The notes under the pieces were generated by a model. It searched no databases. It was not told the origin of the DNA and was given only the letters and a program-made list of their open reading frames with translations. Positions 1 to 16,606 of a stretch of 64,000 nt of DNA are shown piece after piece (position 1 is the first letter of the stretch; each line of letters opens with the position of its first letter). The position numbers and the translations under genes were made by a program. Source of the DNA: Banduia mediterranea (GTDB taxonomy: Bacteria > Pseudomonadota > Gammaproteobacteria > Nevskiales > Nevskiaceae); contig NZ_JAVRIC010000004.1 in NCBI RefSeq assembly GCF_031846245.1, positions 1 to 64,000 of the forward strand, read 5' to 3'.

Positions 1-1
1 G

Positions 2-88
2 ATCGCGATGGAAGATGGCCTGCGCTTCGCGATTCGCGAAGGCGGCCGTACCGTTGGCGCCGGCGTCGTCGCCAAGATCCTGCAGTAG
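2..88 (+). CDS. tuf: Elongation factor Tu, C-terminal end (partial)
   Basis: Only the last 28 codons are inside the window. The visible tail contains MEDGLRFAIREGGRTVGAGV and ends VVAKILQ, the conserved beta-barrel end of domain 3 of EF-Tu, which delivers aminoacyl-tRNA to the ribosome. A tuf copy directly before tRNA-Trp and secE-nusG is the usual tufB position in gammaproteobacteria. The N-terminal part lies left of the window. Confidence 0.95.
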   Translation: MAMEDGLRFAIREGGRTVGAGVVAKILQ

Positions 89-95
89 GCCCGAA

Positions 96-136
96 GGGCC
101 CGGGCGTGCGCATGCGCGCCTGGGCCCTTTCCTTTT
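96..136 (+). terminator. Rho-independent terminator after tuf
   Basis: An 11-bp GC-rich inverted repeat (GGGCCCGGGCG at 96-106, CGCCTGGGCCC at 117-127) with a short loop is followed by a T-rich run at 128-136. It lies 7 bp after the tuf stop codon. Confidence 0.8.
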
Positions 137-149
137 GACGGGACGTGCG

Positions 150-155
150 TATAAT
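150..155 (+). promoter_or_regulatory. Candidate -10 box for tRNA-Trp/secE-nusG
   Basis: A perfect TATAAT lies 33 bp before the tRNA-Trp gene and just after the tuf terminator, where a promoter is expected. The nearby TTGACG at 135-140 is only 9 bp away, too close to be its -35 box, so recognition is either by a weak -35 or an extended -10 type. Start site not shown by the sequence. Confidence 0.55.
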
Positions 156-187
156 GCGCGGCCCGTTTTCGCGCGGCGGATACCCAC

Positions 188-263
188 AGGGGCGTAGCTC
201 AATTGGTAGAGCGGCGGTCTCCAAAACCGCAGGTTGGGGGTTCGAGACCCTCCGCCCCTGCCA
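188..263 (+). tRNA. trnW: tRNA-Trp (anticodon CCA)
   Basis: This is a 76-nt cloverleaf with acceptor stem AGGGGCG paired to CGCCCCT, discriminator G and an encoded CCA end (261-263). The anticodon loop CTCCAAA has anticodon CCA at 221-223, so it reads UGG (Trp). The D arm (GTAGCTCAATTGGTAGAGC) and T loop (GGGTTCGAGACCC) are intact. Position between tuf and secE is conserved in this group. Confidence 0.97.
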
Positions 264-356
264 GCGTCGGCAATGCAAGCCTAATCAATGGCTTGTGTTT
301 CGACTCTGTTGGGCTTCGGTATCACGGTCGTGAATGAATTGCTGTTTTAGGTAGGC

Positions 357-752
357 ATGAACCAAACATCGCAGACGCCGTCCGACACGTCGCACGGCTC
401 AAGGCTCGACACCCTCTGGTTGGTGGGTGCGCTGCTGGTCGTTGTGGGCGCCATTTTCGTCTTCTACCGCTATCAGAGTGACCTCAATGCCGCGATTCGC
501 GCGGTGGTGATGATCGCCGGTATCGGCATCGGCGCATTTCTGGTCTACCAGGCTCGGATCGGCAAGACCACCTGGGACTACGTGCGCGGGGCGCGCGTGG
601 AACTGCGCAAGACTGTGTGGCCGACCAAGCAGGAAGCGGTCCAGACCACGCTGATGATCGCGGTGGTCGTGCTGATCATGGCGGTGTTTCTGTGGGGCCT
701 GGATGCCGCGCTGCTCAAGGGCGTCAAATTGCTGACCGGGAGAGCCTCATGA
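357..752 (+). CDS. secE: Preprotein translocase subunit SecE
   Basis: SecE is the small essential subunit that clamps SecY in the inner-membrane protein-conducting channel. The 131-aa product has the three-segment gammaproteobacterial form: hydrophobic segments at about residues 22-42 and 50-67, then the conserved amphipathic motif [13 protein letters not shown] (around 82-94), then the essential third membrane segment. Its stop overlaps the nusG start in an ATGA arrangement, so the two are translationally coupled as in E. coli. Confidence 0.95.
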   Translation: MNQTSQTPSDTSHGSRLDTLWLVGALLVVVGAIFVFYRYQSDLNAAIRAVVMIAGIGIGAFLVYQARIGKTTWDYVRGARVELRKTVWPTKQEAVQTTLMIAVVVLIMAVFLWGLDAALLKGVKLLTGRAS

Positions 753-1282
753 CGATGCGCTGGTACGTCGTACACGCCTATTCGCAGTACGAGAATCAGG
801 TCAAGAAGGCGCTGGCCGAGCGCATCCGCCGCGATGGGCTGGACGACTCGTTCGGCGACATCCTGGTGCCGACCGAAGAGGTCGTCGAAATCAAGGATGG
901 CGTCAAGCGCACCACCGAGCGCAAGTTCTTCCCGGGCTATGTTCTGGTGCAGATGGACATGAACGAGGAAGCCTGGCACCTCGTCAAGAACACGCCGAAG
1001 GTGCTTGGCTTCATCGGTGGCACCCCGGACAAGCCGGCGCCGATCTCCGACAAGGAGGCCGCCCAGATCCTGTCGCGCGTGGAGGAATCGGTCGAAAAGC
1101 CGAAGCCCAAGACCCTGTTCGAGCCGGGCGAGAGTGTGCGCGTGATCGACGGGCCGTTCGCGGATTTCGCGGGTGTCGTCGAGGAAGTCAATTACGACAA
1201 GAACCGCCTGCGCGTCGCGGTTCTGATTTTTGGCCGGTCGACGCCGGTCGAGCTGGAATTTTCGCAGGTCGAGAAGGCCTGA
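749..1282 (+). CDS. nusG: Transcription termination/antitermination factor NusG
   Basis: NusG binds elongating RNA polymerase through its N-terminal domain and links it to Rho or the ribosome through its C-terminal KOW domain. The protein has 177 aa. The N-terminal domain starts [18 protein letters not shown] and includes the [10 protein letters not shown] motif. The KOW segment is at about 125-177 ([18 protein letters not shown]). The start at 749 is chosen because it overlaps the secE stop; an ATG two codons downstream (755) is the alternative. The gene fits the family length closely. Confidence 0.95.
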   Translation: MTMRWYVVHAYSQYENQVKKALAERIRRDGLDDSFGDILVPTEEVVEIKDGVKRTTERKFFPGYVLVQMDMNEEAWHLVKNTPKVLGFIGGTPDKPAPISDKEAAQILSRVEESVEKPKPKTLFEPGESVRVIDGPFADFAGVVEEVNYDKNRLRVAVLIFGRSTPVELEFSQVEKA

Positions 1283-1287
1283 AAGCC

Positions 1288-1355
1288 GTGAGGTGTCAGG
1301 CGTGCGGCGGGAAGCGTAAAAGCAGTTGCGCTTCCCGCCGCACACCTCGCCTCAC
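1288..1355 (+). promoter_or_regulatory. Large hairpin between nusG and rplK
   Basis: A perfect 14-bp stem (TGCGGCGGGAAGCG at 1303-1316 with CGCTTCCCGCCGCA at 1329-1342) is enclosed by a second complementary pair GTGAGG/CCTCAC (1288-1293 and 1350-1355). There is no T-run after it, so it is more likely an RNA processing or attenuation structure in the secE-nusG-rplK transcript than a simple terminator. The L1 autoregulation site of the L11 operon is expected downstream, near the rplK ribosome binding site. Confidence 0.6.
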
Positions 1356-1402
1356 GAACACCGGGGAGCCGCAAGGCGCTAGCACCCAAACCAGGAGTTG
1401 TC

Positions 1403-1834
1403 ATGGCTAAGAAAGTAAAAGGCTACGTCAAGCTGCAGATTCCGGCAGGCAAGGCCAATCCGTCGCCGCCGGTCGGTCCCGCACTGGGCCAGCAGGGCGT
1501 CAACATCATGGAATTCTGCAAGGCCTTCAATGCGGCCACGCAGAAGCTGGAAGTCGGTCTGCCGACGCCGGTGGTGATCACGGTCTACTCCGACCGTTCG
1601 TTCACCTTCATCACCAAGACGCCGCCCGCGACCACGCTGATCAAGAAGGCGATCGGCCTCAAGTCGGGCAGTGCCACGCCGAACACCAACAAGGTCGGCA
1701 AGATCACGCGCGAGCAGCTCGAAGAGATCGCCAAGACCAAGTGGCCGGATCTGAACGCCGGCGATGCCGAAGCCGCGGTCCGCACGATCGCCGGTTCCGC
1801 CCGTTCCATGGGTGTCGAGGTCGAAGGGGTCTAA
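1403..1834 (+). CDS. rplK: 50S ribosomal protein L11
   Basis: L11 forms the GTPase-associated centre with 23S rRNA and the L10-L12 stalk. The 143-aa product opens [20 protein letters not shown] and carries the proline-rich [16 protein letters not shown] loop and the C-terminal rRNA-binding domain ([18 protein letters not shown]). A good ribosome binding site (CAGGAG) precedes the ATG. It is followed after 3 bp by rplA, so the two are co-translated and presumably jointly repressed by L1. Confidence 0.97.
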   Translation: MAKKVKGYVKLQIPAGKANPSPPVGPALGQQGVNIMEFCKAFNAATQKLEVGLPTPVVITVYSDRSFTFITKTPPATTLIKKAIGLKSGSATPNTNKVGKITREQLEEIAKTKWPDLNAGDAEAAVRTIAGSARSMGVEVEGV

Positions 1835-1837
1835 GTC

Positions 1838-2530
1838 ATGGCAATCACGAAACGAAAGAAGCTGTTCAACGAAAAGGTCGAGGCCGGCAAGTCCTATCCG
1901 ATCGACGAAGCCATCGCCCTGCTCAAGAGCGTGGCCAGTGCGAAGTTCCGCGAGTCCTTCGACATGTCCGTGAACCTCGGCATTGATGCGCGCAAGTCCG
2001 ACCAGAACGTGCGCGGCTCCACCGTGCTGCCGCATGGCTCGGGCAAGAGCGTGCGCGTGGCGGTGTTCGCGCAGGGCGCCAAGGCCGAGGAGGCCAAGGC
2101 CGCCGGTGCAGACGCCGTGGGCATGGACGAGTTGGCGCAGGCGATGAAGGACGGTGATCTGAGCTATCAGGTCGTCGTGGCCGAACCGGCCGCCATGCGT
2201 GTCGTCGGCGCGCTGGGCCAGTTGCTGGGGCCGCGCGGCCTGATGCCGAACCCGAAGACCGGCACGGTCACGCCGAACGTGGGCGAGGCGGTCAAGAACG
2301 CCAAGGCCGGTATGGCCAAGTTCCGTACCGACAAGGCCGGCATCATTCATTGCGCGATCGGCGCCGCCGATTTCGAAGAAGCCAAGCTCAAGGACAATCT
2401 GGGCGCGGTGCTGCGCGATCTGCGTCGCGCCAAGCCGTCCACGTCCAAGGGCATCTACATCAAGAAGCTCACCCTGTCGACGACGATGGGGCCGGGTGTG
2501 CCGGTCGACCTTTCAAGCCTGCCCGAATAA
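1838..2530 (+). CDS. rplA: 50S ribosomal protein L1
   Basis: L1 binds 23S rRNA in the mobile stalk near the E site and represses its own operon. The 230-aa protein contains the typical start [14 protein letters not shown], the [11 protein letters not shown] motif and the [15 protein letters not shown] signature around residues 128-142. Length is normal for the family (about 230). It is the second gene of the L11 operon. Confidence 0.97.
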   Translation: MAITKRKKLFNEKVEAGKSYPIDEAIALLKSVASAKFRESFDMSVNLGIDARKSDQNVRGSTVLPHGSGKSVRVAVFAQGAKAEEAKAAGADAVGMDELAQAMKDGDLSYQVVVAEPAAMRVVGALGQLLGPRGLMPNPKTGTVTPNVGEAVKNAKAGMAKFRTDKAGIIHCAIGAADFEEAKLKDNLGAVLRDLRRAKPSTSKGIYIKKLTLSTTMGPGVPVDLSSLPE

Positions 2531-2752
2531 ATCGGGTCGGCGCAGCAAATCTTTGGCTGTGTGGTGAAAGCCACACCGTCTGAGACCGCAAGTGAACCGC
2601 CCGACAGGGCGGTGATTAAAGGCCCCGTGCCGCTCGCGTAGATGGTGAATCCGAAGGCTCGCGAGAGCCCGAGGCACCGGACAGGTGGAAGTCCGCGGCA
2701 TGTTGGTAGGACTTCTTTTCGAGTAATGAGCTACCAGGAGATCGAACGTCTC
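2531..2752 (+). ncRNA. L10 leader region of rplJL-rpoBC
   Basis: The 222-bp space between rplA and rplJ has no plausible gene. It contains several short inverted repeats and the run ending GGTAGGACTTC typical of the bacterial L10 leader, the mRNA structure bound by the L10-(L12)4 complex to repress rplJL translation. The assignment rests on position and general shape; I have not folded it against the covariance model. Confidence 0.6.
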
Positions 2753-3277
2753 ATGGCTTTAAGGCTTGGTGACAAGAAGGCCCTGGTTGCGGAAGTGAAC
2801 GAAGTCGCCCAGCGCGCGCTATCGGCAGTGGCTGCCGAATATCGCGGTCTGAAGGCGGGTCAGCTCGACATTCTGCGCAAGGAAGCCCGTGACAAAGGGA
2901 TTTACCTGCACGTAGTGAAGAACACGCTGGCCAGCCGAGCGGTTGCAGGCACCGAATTCGAGTGCCTCCAGTCCGCGCTGACCGGGCCACTGATTCTCGG
3001 TTTCTCTCTGGAGGATCCGGGTGCGGTGGGTCGCGTGATCAAGGACTTCGCCAAGGCGAACGAAAAGCTGGTGGTCAAGGCTGTTGCGGTGGGAGGCACG
3101 CTCTATGGTGCCGCCGATCTCGACCGTCTGGCCTCGCTGCCGACCAAGGAGCAGGCCTTGTCCATGCTCCTCGGCACGATGCAGGCACCGATCAGCACCT
3201 TCGTTCGTACCCTGGCGGAGCCCACCGCCCAGTTTGTTCGCGTCGTTCAGGCGGTCGCGGACAAGCAGGCGGCGTGA
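2753..3277 (+). CDS. rplJ: 50S ribosomal protein L10
   Basis: L10 is the base of the ribosomal stalk that carries the L7/L12 dimers. I chose the start MALRLGDKKALVAEVNEVAQ because family members begin MAL. It gives 174 aa, the usual length. An in-frame ATG at 2726 would add nine residues and uses no better ribosome binding site. The GGAG at 2737-2740 is rather far (12 nt), in line with a translationally regulated start. The central motif LHVVKNTLASRAV is present. Confidence 0.95.
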   Translation: MALRLGDKKALVAEVNEVAQRALSAVAAEYRGLKAGQLDILRKEARDKGIYLHVVKNTLASRAVAGTEFECLQSALTGPLILGFSLEDPGAVGRVIKDFAKANEKLVVKAVAVGGTLYGAADLDRLASLPTKEQALSMLLGTMQAPISTFVRTLAEPTAQFVRVVQAVADKQAA

Positions 3278-3345
3278 TCTCGTTCGGATCCGTTCCCAGG
3301 CTCAAAAGATTGGCTTTCCCACTTACGTTTTTGAGGTAAACAGCA

Positions 3346-3720
3346 ATGGCACTTTCCAACCAGGAAATCCTTGACGCAATCAGCGAAAAGTCCGTCATGG
3401 ACATCGTTGAGCTGGTCAAGATGATGGAAGACAAGTTCGGTGTGAGCGCTGCGGCCCCGGTCGCTGCTGCTGCGGGTCCGGCTGCGGCCGCCGCCCCGGC
3501 GGAAGAGCAGACCGAGTTCACCGTGGTTCTCGCCTCCTTCGGCGAAAACAAGGTCAACGTGATCAAGGCGGTTCGCGAACTCACGGGCCTTGGTCTGAAG
3601 GAAGCCAAGGACCTCGTCGAAGGCGCGCCGAAGGAGCTGAAGGAAGGCGTGTCCAAGGACGACGCCGCGGCGATGAAGAAGAAGCTCGAAGAAGCTGGCG
3701 CCAAGGTCGAGGTCAAGTAA
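3346..3720 (+). CDS. rplL: 50S ribosomal protein L7/L12
   Basis: This acidic stalk protein recruits translation factors. The 124-aa product has an N-terminal dimerisation segment ([20 protein letters not shown]), an Ala-rich hinge (about 35-55) and the conserved C-terminal domain with [19 protein letters not shown], which contacts EF-Tu and EF-G. It follows rplJ by 68 bp in the same transcript. Confidence 0.97.
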   Translation: MALSNQEILDAISEKSVMDIVELVKMMEDKFGVSAAAPVAAAAGPAAAAAPAEEQTEFTVVLASFGENKVNVIKAVRELTGLGLKEAKDLVEGAPKELKEGVSKDDAAAMKKKLEEAGAKVEVK

Positions 3721-3787
3721 GTCCCTTGAGGACGTGCCTGATTTCAGACACTGCGTTGACTGTTTCGAGTTGTTGTATCGAACGTCC

Positions 3788-3879
3788 GAGGCTGGGGGTG
3801 ATCGACCCCCGGCCTCTGGCCGTTCGCTGCGTTTGAGAGAACCCACACGCATGACCGGGATTTCCGATCATGCGTGTGG
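3788..3879 (+). promoter_or_regulatory. Two tandem hairpins in the rplL-rpoB spacer
   Basis: First hairpin: GAGGC-TGGGGGT pairs with ACCCCC-GGCCTC (3788-3816). Second hairpin: a perfect 12-bp stem CCACACGCATGA (3843-3854) with TCATGCGTGTGG (3868-3879), extended by a short CCGG/CCG inner pairing. The spacer corresponds to the place where E. coli has an attenuator and an RNase III processing site that lower rpoBC relative to rplJL expression, and a similar role is inferred. A spurious upstream ATG for rpoB lies inside the second stem. Confidence 0.6.
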
Positions 3880-3932
3880 ATTCTGTGATGGTGCGGCAGC
3901 CCCGCATCTCAATCGACCGAGGTAGAACATCG

Positions 3933-8006
<4,074 letters not shown>

Positions 8007-8049
8007 GCGCGACATTGAATTGAATTCGGACAAGAATTCGGAGTAAGTC

Positions 8050-12330
<4,281 letters not shown>

Positions 12331-12342
12331 GTCAGCCTCAAG

Positions 12343-12371
12343 AAAAACGGCGCCTCGGCGCCGTTTTTTTT
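12343..12371 (+). terminator. Rho-independent terminator of the rpoBC operon
   Basis: A-tract, stem CGGCGC/GCGCCG with a 4-nt loop, then eight Ts (12364-12371). It lies 12 bp after the rpoC stop and is the clearest terminator in the window. Confidence 0.92.
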
Positions 12372-12442
12372 GATCTTCTTTTGAGGGCGACGGTAACGGT
12401 GTGCCGCCACCGCTTTGAGTGCTGCTGGCGCGCTGCGGACGT

Positions 12443-13141
12443 TCAGGCGGCGACGCTGGGTAACCAGCGCGTGGCGAACTCCTCCGCCGGAATCGCTCGG
12501 CCGTAGAGATAGTCCTGTGCGTAGCGACAGCCGAGAGACTGCAGGCTGCCGTGCTGGATTTCGGTTTCCACGCCCTCGGCGATACGTCCACGTCGAGGCT
12601 GTCGCCCAGCGCCAGAATCGCGCGCACCATTCCGGCCGCCCTCGTGTCCGGCAAATCCGCCACGAACGAGTGATCGACCTTGAGCCGGTCCAGCGGAAGA
12701 TCACGCAGTCGTCCCAGCGATGAAAAGCCGGTGCCAACGTCGTCGACCGAGAAGCGCACACCTTCGCCGCGCAGGCGGCGCACCGCCTGCCAGCCGGCAT
12801 CCTGCGTGTTGGCGGCGATCGCCTCGATCAGCCCCAGTTCCTGGTTGAGCCCGGCTTCATGAGCCAGCGGCATGAAGGTGGAGGGCGGAATCCATTTGCC
12901 ACCGCGCCGCCAGCGCAGCAGCGCTTCGGCGCCGACAATTTCGCGCGTACGCACCGTGACCTGTGCTTGGTAGTGGCACACCAGGGTGCCGTTACTGAAG
13001 GCCGCGCGCAGATCGGCGACCAAGGAAACCCGTTCGCTCGCGAGCAGATTGATGCCGCTGTCGTATCGGCGGAAACGTCCGGCCCGCGCGCGCTTGGATT
13101 CGATCATCGTGGAATTCGCGTGCTCGAACAGGGCGGCTGCG
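12443..13141 (-). pseudogene. GGDEF/EAL c-di-GMP phosphodiesterase remnant
   Basis: On the minus strand the reading frame shows the last residues of a GGDEF domain (LFEHANSTMIESKRAR) followed by a nearly complete EAL domain, the enzyme domain that linearises cyclic di-GMP. The EAL motif is in GAEALLRW, with DDVGTGFSSLGRL and LKVDHSFV following. Two lesions are visible. The upstream part is missing and runs straight into IS4-like sequence near 13141. A frameshift near 12587 separates ALGDSLDV from the conserved IAEGVETEI and the C-terminal part, which continues in another frame to a stop at 12443. Function is almost certainly lost. Confidence 0.85.
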
Positions 13142-13642
13142 TCTGACCGCCGCCCTTGTCACGACCTTCGAGCAGGCCTGCGGGCGCCTGAGCTGGTATG
13201 CCACCCGCTGGCAGATCGAGGTGTATCACCGCACGCTCAAAAGCGGCTGCAAGATCGAAGAGCGCCAACTCGGTAGCGCCGTCCGGCTTCAAGCCTGCCT
13301 GACCATCGAACCTGGTCGTCGCCTTGCGTGTCTTGCATCTGACCAAGCTCGGTCGCGATGTCCCCGAGATGCCGTGCAGCGTCTATTTCGAACAGGGCCC
13401 GTGGAAAGCTCTGGTGGCCTACCACAGCCAGAGCCCCGAGCCGCCCGAGACCGAGCCCAGCTTGCATGAGGCCACGCGCATAGTGGCTGCGCTGGGCGGC
13501 TTCCTCGGCCGCAAAGGCGACGGCGAACCCGGCACGAAATCCCTCTGGGGCGGCCTGCAGCGACTCGACGACCTCACCAATATGTACCGCGTCTTCAGCC
13601 GTAGCCGTGCCCCTCCCCGTGTTCAGCAAACTTATGGGCAAA
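13142..13642 (+). pseudogene. IS4-family transposase C-terminal remnant
   Basis: The plus strand encodes the C-terminal part of an IS4-type (IS50/Tn5-like) DDE transposase. The YREK-type region appears as RWQIEVYHRTLKSGCKIEERQ, followed after a frameshift near 13308 by VVALRVLHLTKLGRDVPEMP and LGGFLGRKGDGEPGTKSLW. The N-terminal two thirds, with the first catalytic aspartates, are absent, and no terminal inverted repeats were recognised. Its abrupt joint with the EAL remnant at about 13141 suggests that insertion or deletion of this element broke that gene. Confidence 0.85.
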
Positions 13643-13695
13643 AGTCAGGGCAAGTGGGCCAGGGTAGCTCGGCATCACGCGGCGCGTGATTCACG

Positions 13696-15114
13696 TTAGT
13701 CGATGAGCGCCAACAGATGCGCGGTCACAGCCAACTGCAGCAGCCAGTCGGCGGCAAGTCCAGCCAGCAACAGCGCCGAACCGACCAGCACCAGGCTCAA
13801 GCGAATGCTGCCGCCCAGCACCGCGACGGCACTCCGGGTACTGCCAAAGTAGACCGTGCCGATCGGCCTCAGGTAGTAGAACAGCGAAATCACGGTATTG
13901 ATGACGGCGGCCACAGCCAGCCAGGCGTAGCCGCCGTCGATCGCCACCGAGAACAGCAGCAGCTTGCCGACGAAGCCCACCAGCGGCGGAATGCCGGTCA
14001 GCGACAGCAGACTGACGACCAGCACCAATGCCGCCATCGGCCGTATCGCGCCCAGGCCGGCGTAATCGACCAGCCGCGTGCGCCCGCGCAGCTCGGCCAC
14101 GACGGCGAAGGCGGCGAGATTGGCCAGCGCATAGCCCAGCAGGAAGTAGAGCAGGGCCGCTTCGGCCCGCGGCGAAAGTCCGACCAGTGCCACGGCCACC
14201 AGCGCATAGCCGGACTGCGAGACCGAAGACCAGCCGAGCAGCCGCCGCAGGTCGTCCTGCCACAGCGCGGCGAGATTGCCCAGGCTCATCGTCAGCAGTG
14301 CCAGTACCGCGACCAGCGGCCGCAAGTCCAGGGTTTCGACCGGGAACAATCCGACCAGCCGCGCCAATGCCACCGCAGCGCCGACTTTCGGCACCACGGT
14401 GAGAAACGCCGCAGCCGGCACCGGCGCGCCTTCGGCGACGTCCGGCAGCCAGGCGTGCAGCGGAAAGGCCGCCAGCTTGAAGGCGATGCCGAGTACGCAC
14501 AGGCCGGCGCCGATCAGCAGCAGCGGAGAGGCTTCCGCGCCGGCAAGAGCCGTCGCCATCGCGTCGTAGCGCGTCGTGCCGAGCAGGCCGAACAGCAGCG
14601 TCACACCGACCATCAGCAGCGCATTGGCGAAGGCGCCGATCAGGAAATACTTCATGCCGGCCTCGACCGAGATCGACCAGTCGCGGTGGTAAGCCGCCAG
14701 CGTGTAGCCAGTCACCGAGGACAGCAGCACCGCAAGGCTGAGCTGCAGCAGGTCCGCGGCACCGGCCAGCATCATGGCGCCCAGCGCGGACAACAGCAGC
14801 AGACTGTAGAACTCGCCGTGGCGACGGTCGTCGGCCAGCCAGCGCGGCGCCAGCAGCACACACAGGCCGCTGGCCAGAACGATCAGCAGACGCGCCTGCA
14901 CGGCGATGCCGTCCAGCGCCCAGCTTCCGGAGAAGCCGAGCCGCGGTGGCGTCGTCAGCTGCTGTGCACCAAGCAGCAGCGCGGCGAGCACGCCGAGCAG
15001 CGCGATGCCGGCACACAGTGGCTGCCGCGACTGCGGCAGGAAGGCCGCCGCCAGCAGCGCCGCCACCGCCGCCAGCGCCAGCGCGATCTCGGGGCCGACG
15101 TCACCGATCGGCAT
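13696..15114 (-). CDS. nuoN: NuoN-like antiporter subunit of a complex I-like complex
   Basis: The 472-aa, highly hydrophobic protein has the antiporter-like fold of complex I subunit N (family PF00361), with about 14 membrane segments. The central motif SSVTGYTLAAYHRDWSISVE precedes a lysine-bearing helix region (GIAFKLAAFPLHAWLPDV) typical of a proton-translocating subunit. It is the last gene of the minus-strand operon, 2 bp after nuoM. The start at 15114 gives MPIGDVGPEIALAL. In canonical complex I this subunit is next to subunits K and M. Here it is retained although the NADH module is missing. Confidence 0.9.
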   Translation of the reverse strand: MPIGDVGPEIALALAAVAALLAAAFLPQSRQPLCAGIALLGVLAALLLGAQQLTTPPRLGFSGSWALDGIAVQARLLIVLASGLCVLLAPRWLADDRRHGEFYSLLLLSALGAMMLAGAADLLQLSLAVLLSSVTGYTLAAYHRDWSISVEAGMKYFLIGAFANALLMVGVTLLFGLLGTTRYDAMATALAGAEASPLLLIGAGLCVLGIAFKLAAFPLHAWLPDVAEGAPVPAAAFLTVVPKVGAAVALARLVGLFPVETLDLRPLVAVLALLTMSLGNLAALWQDDLRRLLGWSSVSQSGYALVAVALVGLSPRAEAALLYFLLGYALANLAAFAVVAELRGRTRLVDYAGLGAIRPMAALVLVVSLLSLTGIPPLVGFVGKLLLFSVAIDGGYAWLAVAAVINTVISLFYYLRPIGTVYFGSTRSAVAVLGGSIRLSLVLVGSALLLAGLAADWLLQLAVTAHLLALID

Positions 15115-15116
15115 CG

Positions 15117-16604
15117 TCAGCCGCCGACGATCATGGCCGCTGCGCGTTCGATCGGCAGCAGCAGCCAGGCGGGATAGACACCGATCAGCAGCACCAGCGC
15201 CAGCAATACCGTCAGCACGGCCAGTTCCACCCCGCGCAGGTCCGCAAACGCCGGCTGGCCCTGCGGCGCCGTCCCGAAGAACAGCCGCTGCACCATCTGC
15301 AGGAACAACGCGGCCGTCACCAGGACGCCGAGCAGCGCGATCGCCGCCATCCACGGATGCAGCACGAAGGTGCCGGCGAAGATCTGGAATTCGGCGACGA
15401 AGCCGGCCAGACCCGGCAGGCCGAGGCTGGCGAAGGCGGCGACGATGAAGGCCGCCGCAAGCTTCGGCGCATTGCCGGCAAGTCCGCCGTAGTGAGCCAT
15501 TTCATAGTCCTGACGGCGCTGCCAGAAGACGCCCGTCATGAAGAACAGCGAACCGGTGATCAGACCGTGCGCGAGCATCTCGACCACGGCGCCGCTCAGG
15601 GCCAGCTGCCGCGCGGGGGTTTCCCCGGCCCGCATGGAACCGGCGGCCGCGATGCCGAGCACGGAGTAACCCATGTGGTTGATCGAGGTGTAGGCGATGC
15701 GCTGCTTGAGATTGCTCTGCGCCAGGGCCACCAGTGCGCCCCAGAGGATCGAGGCCAGCGCCAGCGCCGCCAGCCACGGCGCGTGGCGGGCAAAGGTTTC
15801 GCCCATCATCGACAGCGGGATGCGGATCAGCCCGTAGCCCCCCATCTTCAGCAGCACGCCGGCAAGTATCGCCGAGGCCGGAGCCGGCGCCTGCACGTGC
15901 GCCGGCGGCAGCCAGGTGTGAACCGGAAACAGCGGCGTCTTCACCGCAAAGCCGAAGACGAAGCCGAGCAGCACCAGGGTCGCGCGCAGGCCGCCGCCGT
16001 CGAGCGGCTGGCGCTCGATCAGCACCCGCATGTCGAAGCTCAGCGGCGCATCGCCCAGCGTCAGACCGAGGATCGCGAGCAGGATCGCCAGTGAGCCGGC
16101 AAGCGTGTAGAGGAAGAACTTCAGCGCCGCGCGTGGGGCATCGTCGTGGCCCCAGCGTCCGATCAGGAAATACATGCCGACCAGGCTGAGGTCGAAGAAC
16201 ACGTAGAACAGCAGCAGGTCCAGCGCGAGGAACACGCCCAGCGAGACGCCCTGCAGGAACAGCAGCCAGGCATACCAGTGCCGGGCCCGCGCACCGAGCA
16301 CCTGCGGCCAGGCCAGCGCGGCGACGAACAGCAGTGCGCTCATCGCGGCCAGGCTCAGCGAGATGCCGTCCACGCCGAGGCGCCAGCCGACGCCGAGCGA
16401 GGCGATCCACGGCAGGTCGACCACGTGCTGGAACGCCGGTGCGCCGGCGCTGCCGTCGAAACCCACCCAGGCGGCGGCGAGCAGCAGCAGCGGAACCAGG
16501 CCGAACGGCAGCGCGCACAGACGCGCCCGCCGCGCATCCAGCCGCGTGCCGGAGGCCAGAACCAGAGCGCCGAACAGCGGGACGAGGATCGTCAGCGTCA
16601 ACAT
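15117..16604 (-). CDS. nuoM: NuoM-like antiporter subunit of a complex I-like complex
   Basis: The 495-aa membrane protein matches complex I subunit M. It has the catalytic glutamate region in LLFYVFFDLSLVGMYFLIG, where the usual WE is replaced by FD, then the GFAVKTPLFPVHTWLPPAHV motif with its essential lysine, and the KMGGYGLIRIPL and INHMGYSVLG motifs. The start MLTLTILVPLFGALV follows nuoL after 2 bp. The aspartate in place of the loop glutamate is worth noting, but the rest of the proton path looks intact. Confidence 0.92.
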   Translation of the reverse strand: MLTLTILVPLFGALVLASGTRLDARRARLCALPFGLVPLLLLAAAWVGFDGSAGAPAFQHVVDLPWIASLGVGWRLGVDGISLSLAAMSALLFVAALAWPQVLGARARHWYAWLLFLQGVSLGVFLALDLLLFYVFFDLSLVGMYFLIGRWGHDDAPRAALKFFLYTLAGSLAILLAILGLTLGDAPLSFDMRVLIERQPLDGGGLRATLVLLGFVFGFAVKTPLFPVHTWLPPAHVQAPAPASAILAGVLLKMGGYGLIRIPLSMMGETFARHAPWLAALALASILWGALVALAQSNLKQRIAYTSINHMGYSVLGIAAAGSMRAGETPARQLALSGAVVEMLAHGLITGSLFFMTGVFWQRRQDYEMAHYGGLAGNAPKLAAAFIVAAFASLGLPGLAGFVAEFQIFAGTFVLHPWMAAIALLGVLVTAALFLQMVQRLFFGTAPQGQPAFADLRGVELAVLTVLLALVLLIGVYPAWLLLPIERAAAMIVGG

Positions 16605-16606
16605 CG

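Noticed and set aside
135-140. TTGACG as -35 box of the tRNA-Trp promoter
   Set aside because: The gap to TATAAT is only 9 bp, not the 16-18 bp needed.
2642-2752. N-terminal extension of L10 from an upstream start
   Set aside because: The extension lies in the regulatory leader and has no family support; L10 proteins begin MAL at 2753.
13717-15177. Plus-strand frames opposite the nuo-like genes
   Set aside because: They are rich in Gln, Arg and His, typical of antisense to hydrophobic high-GC genes.
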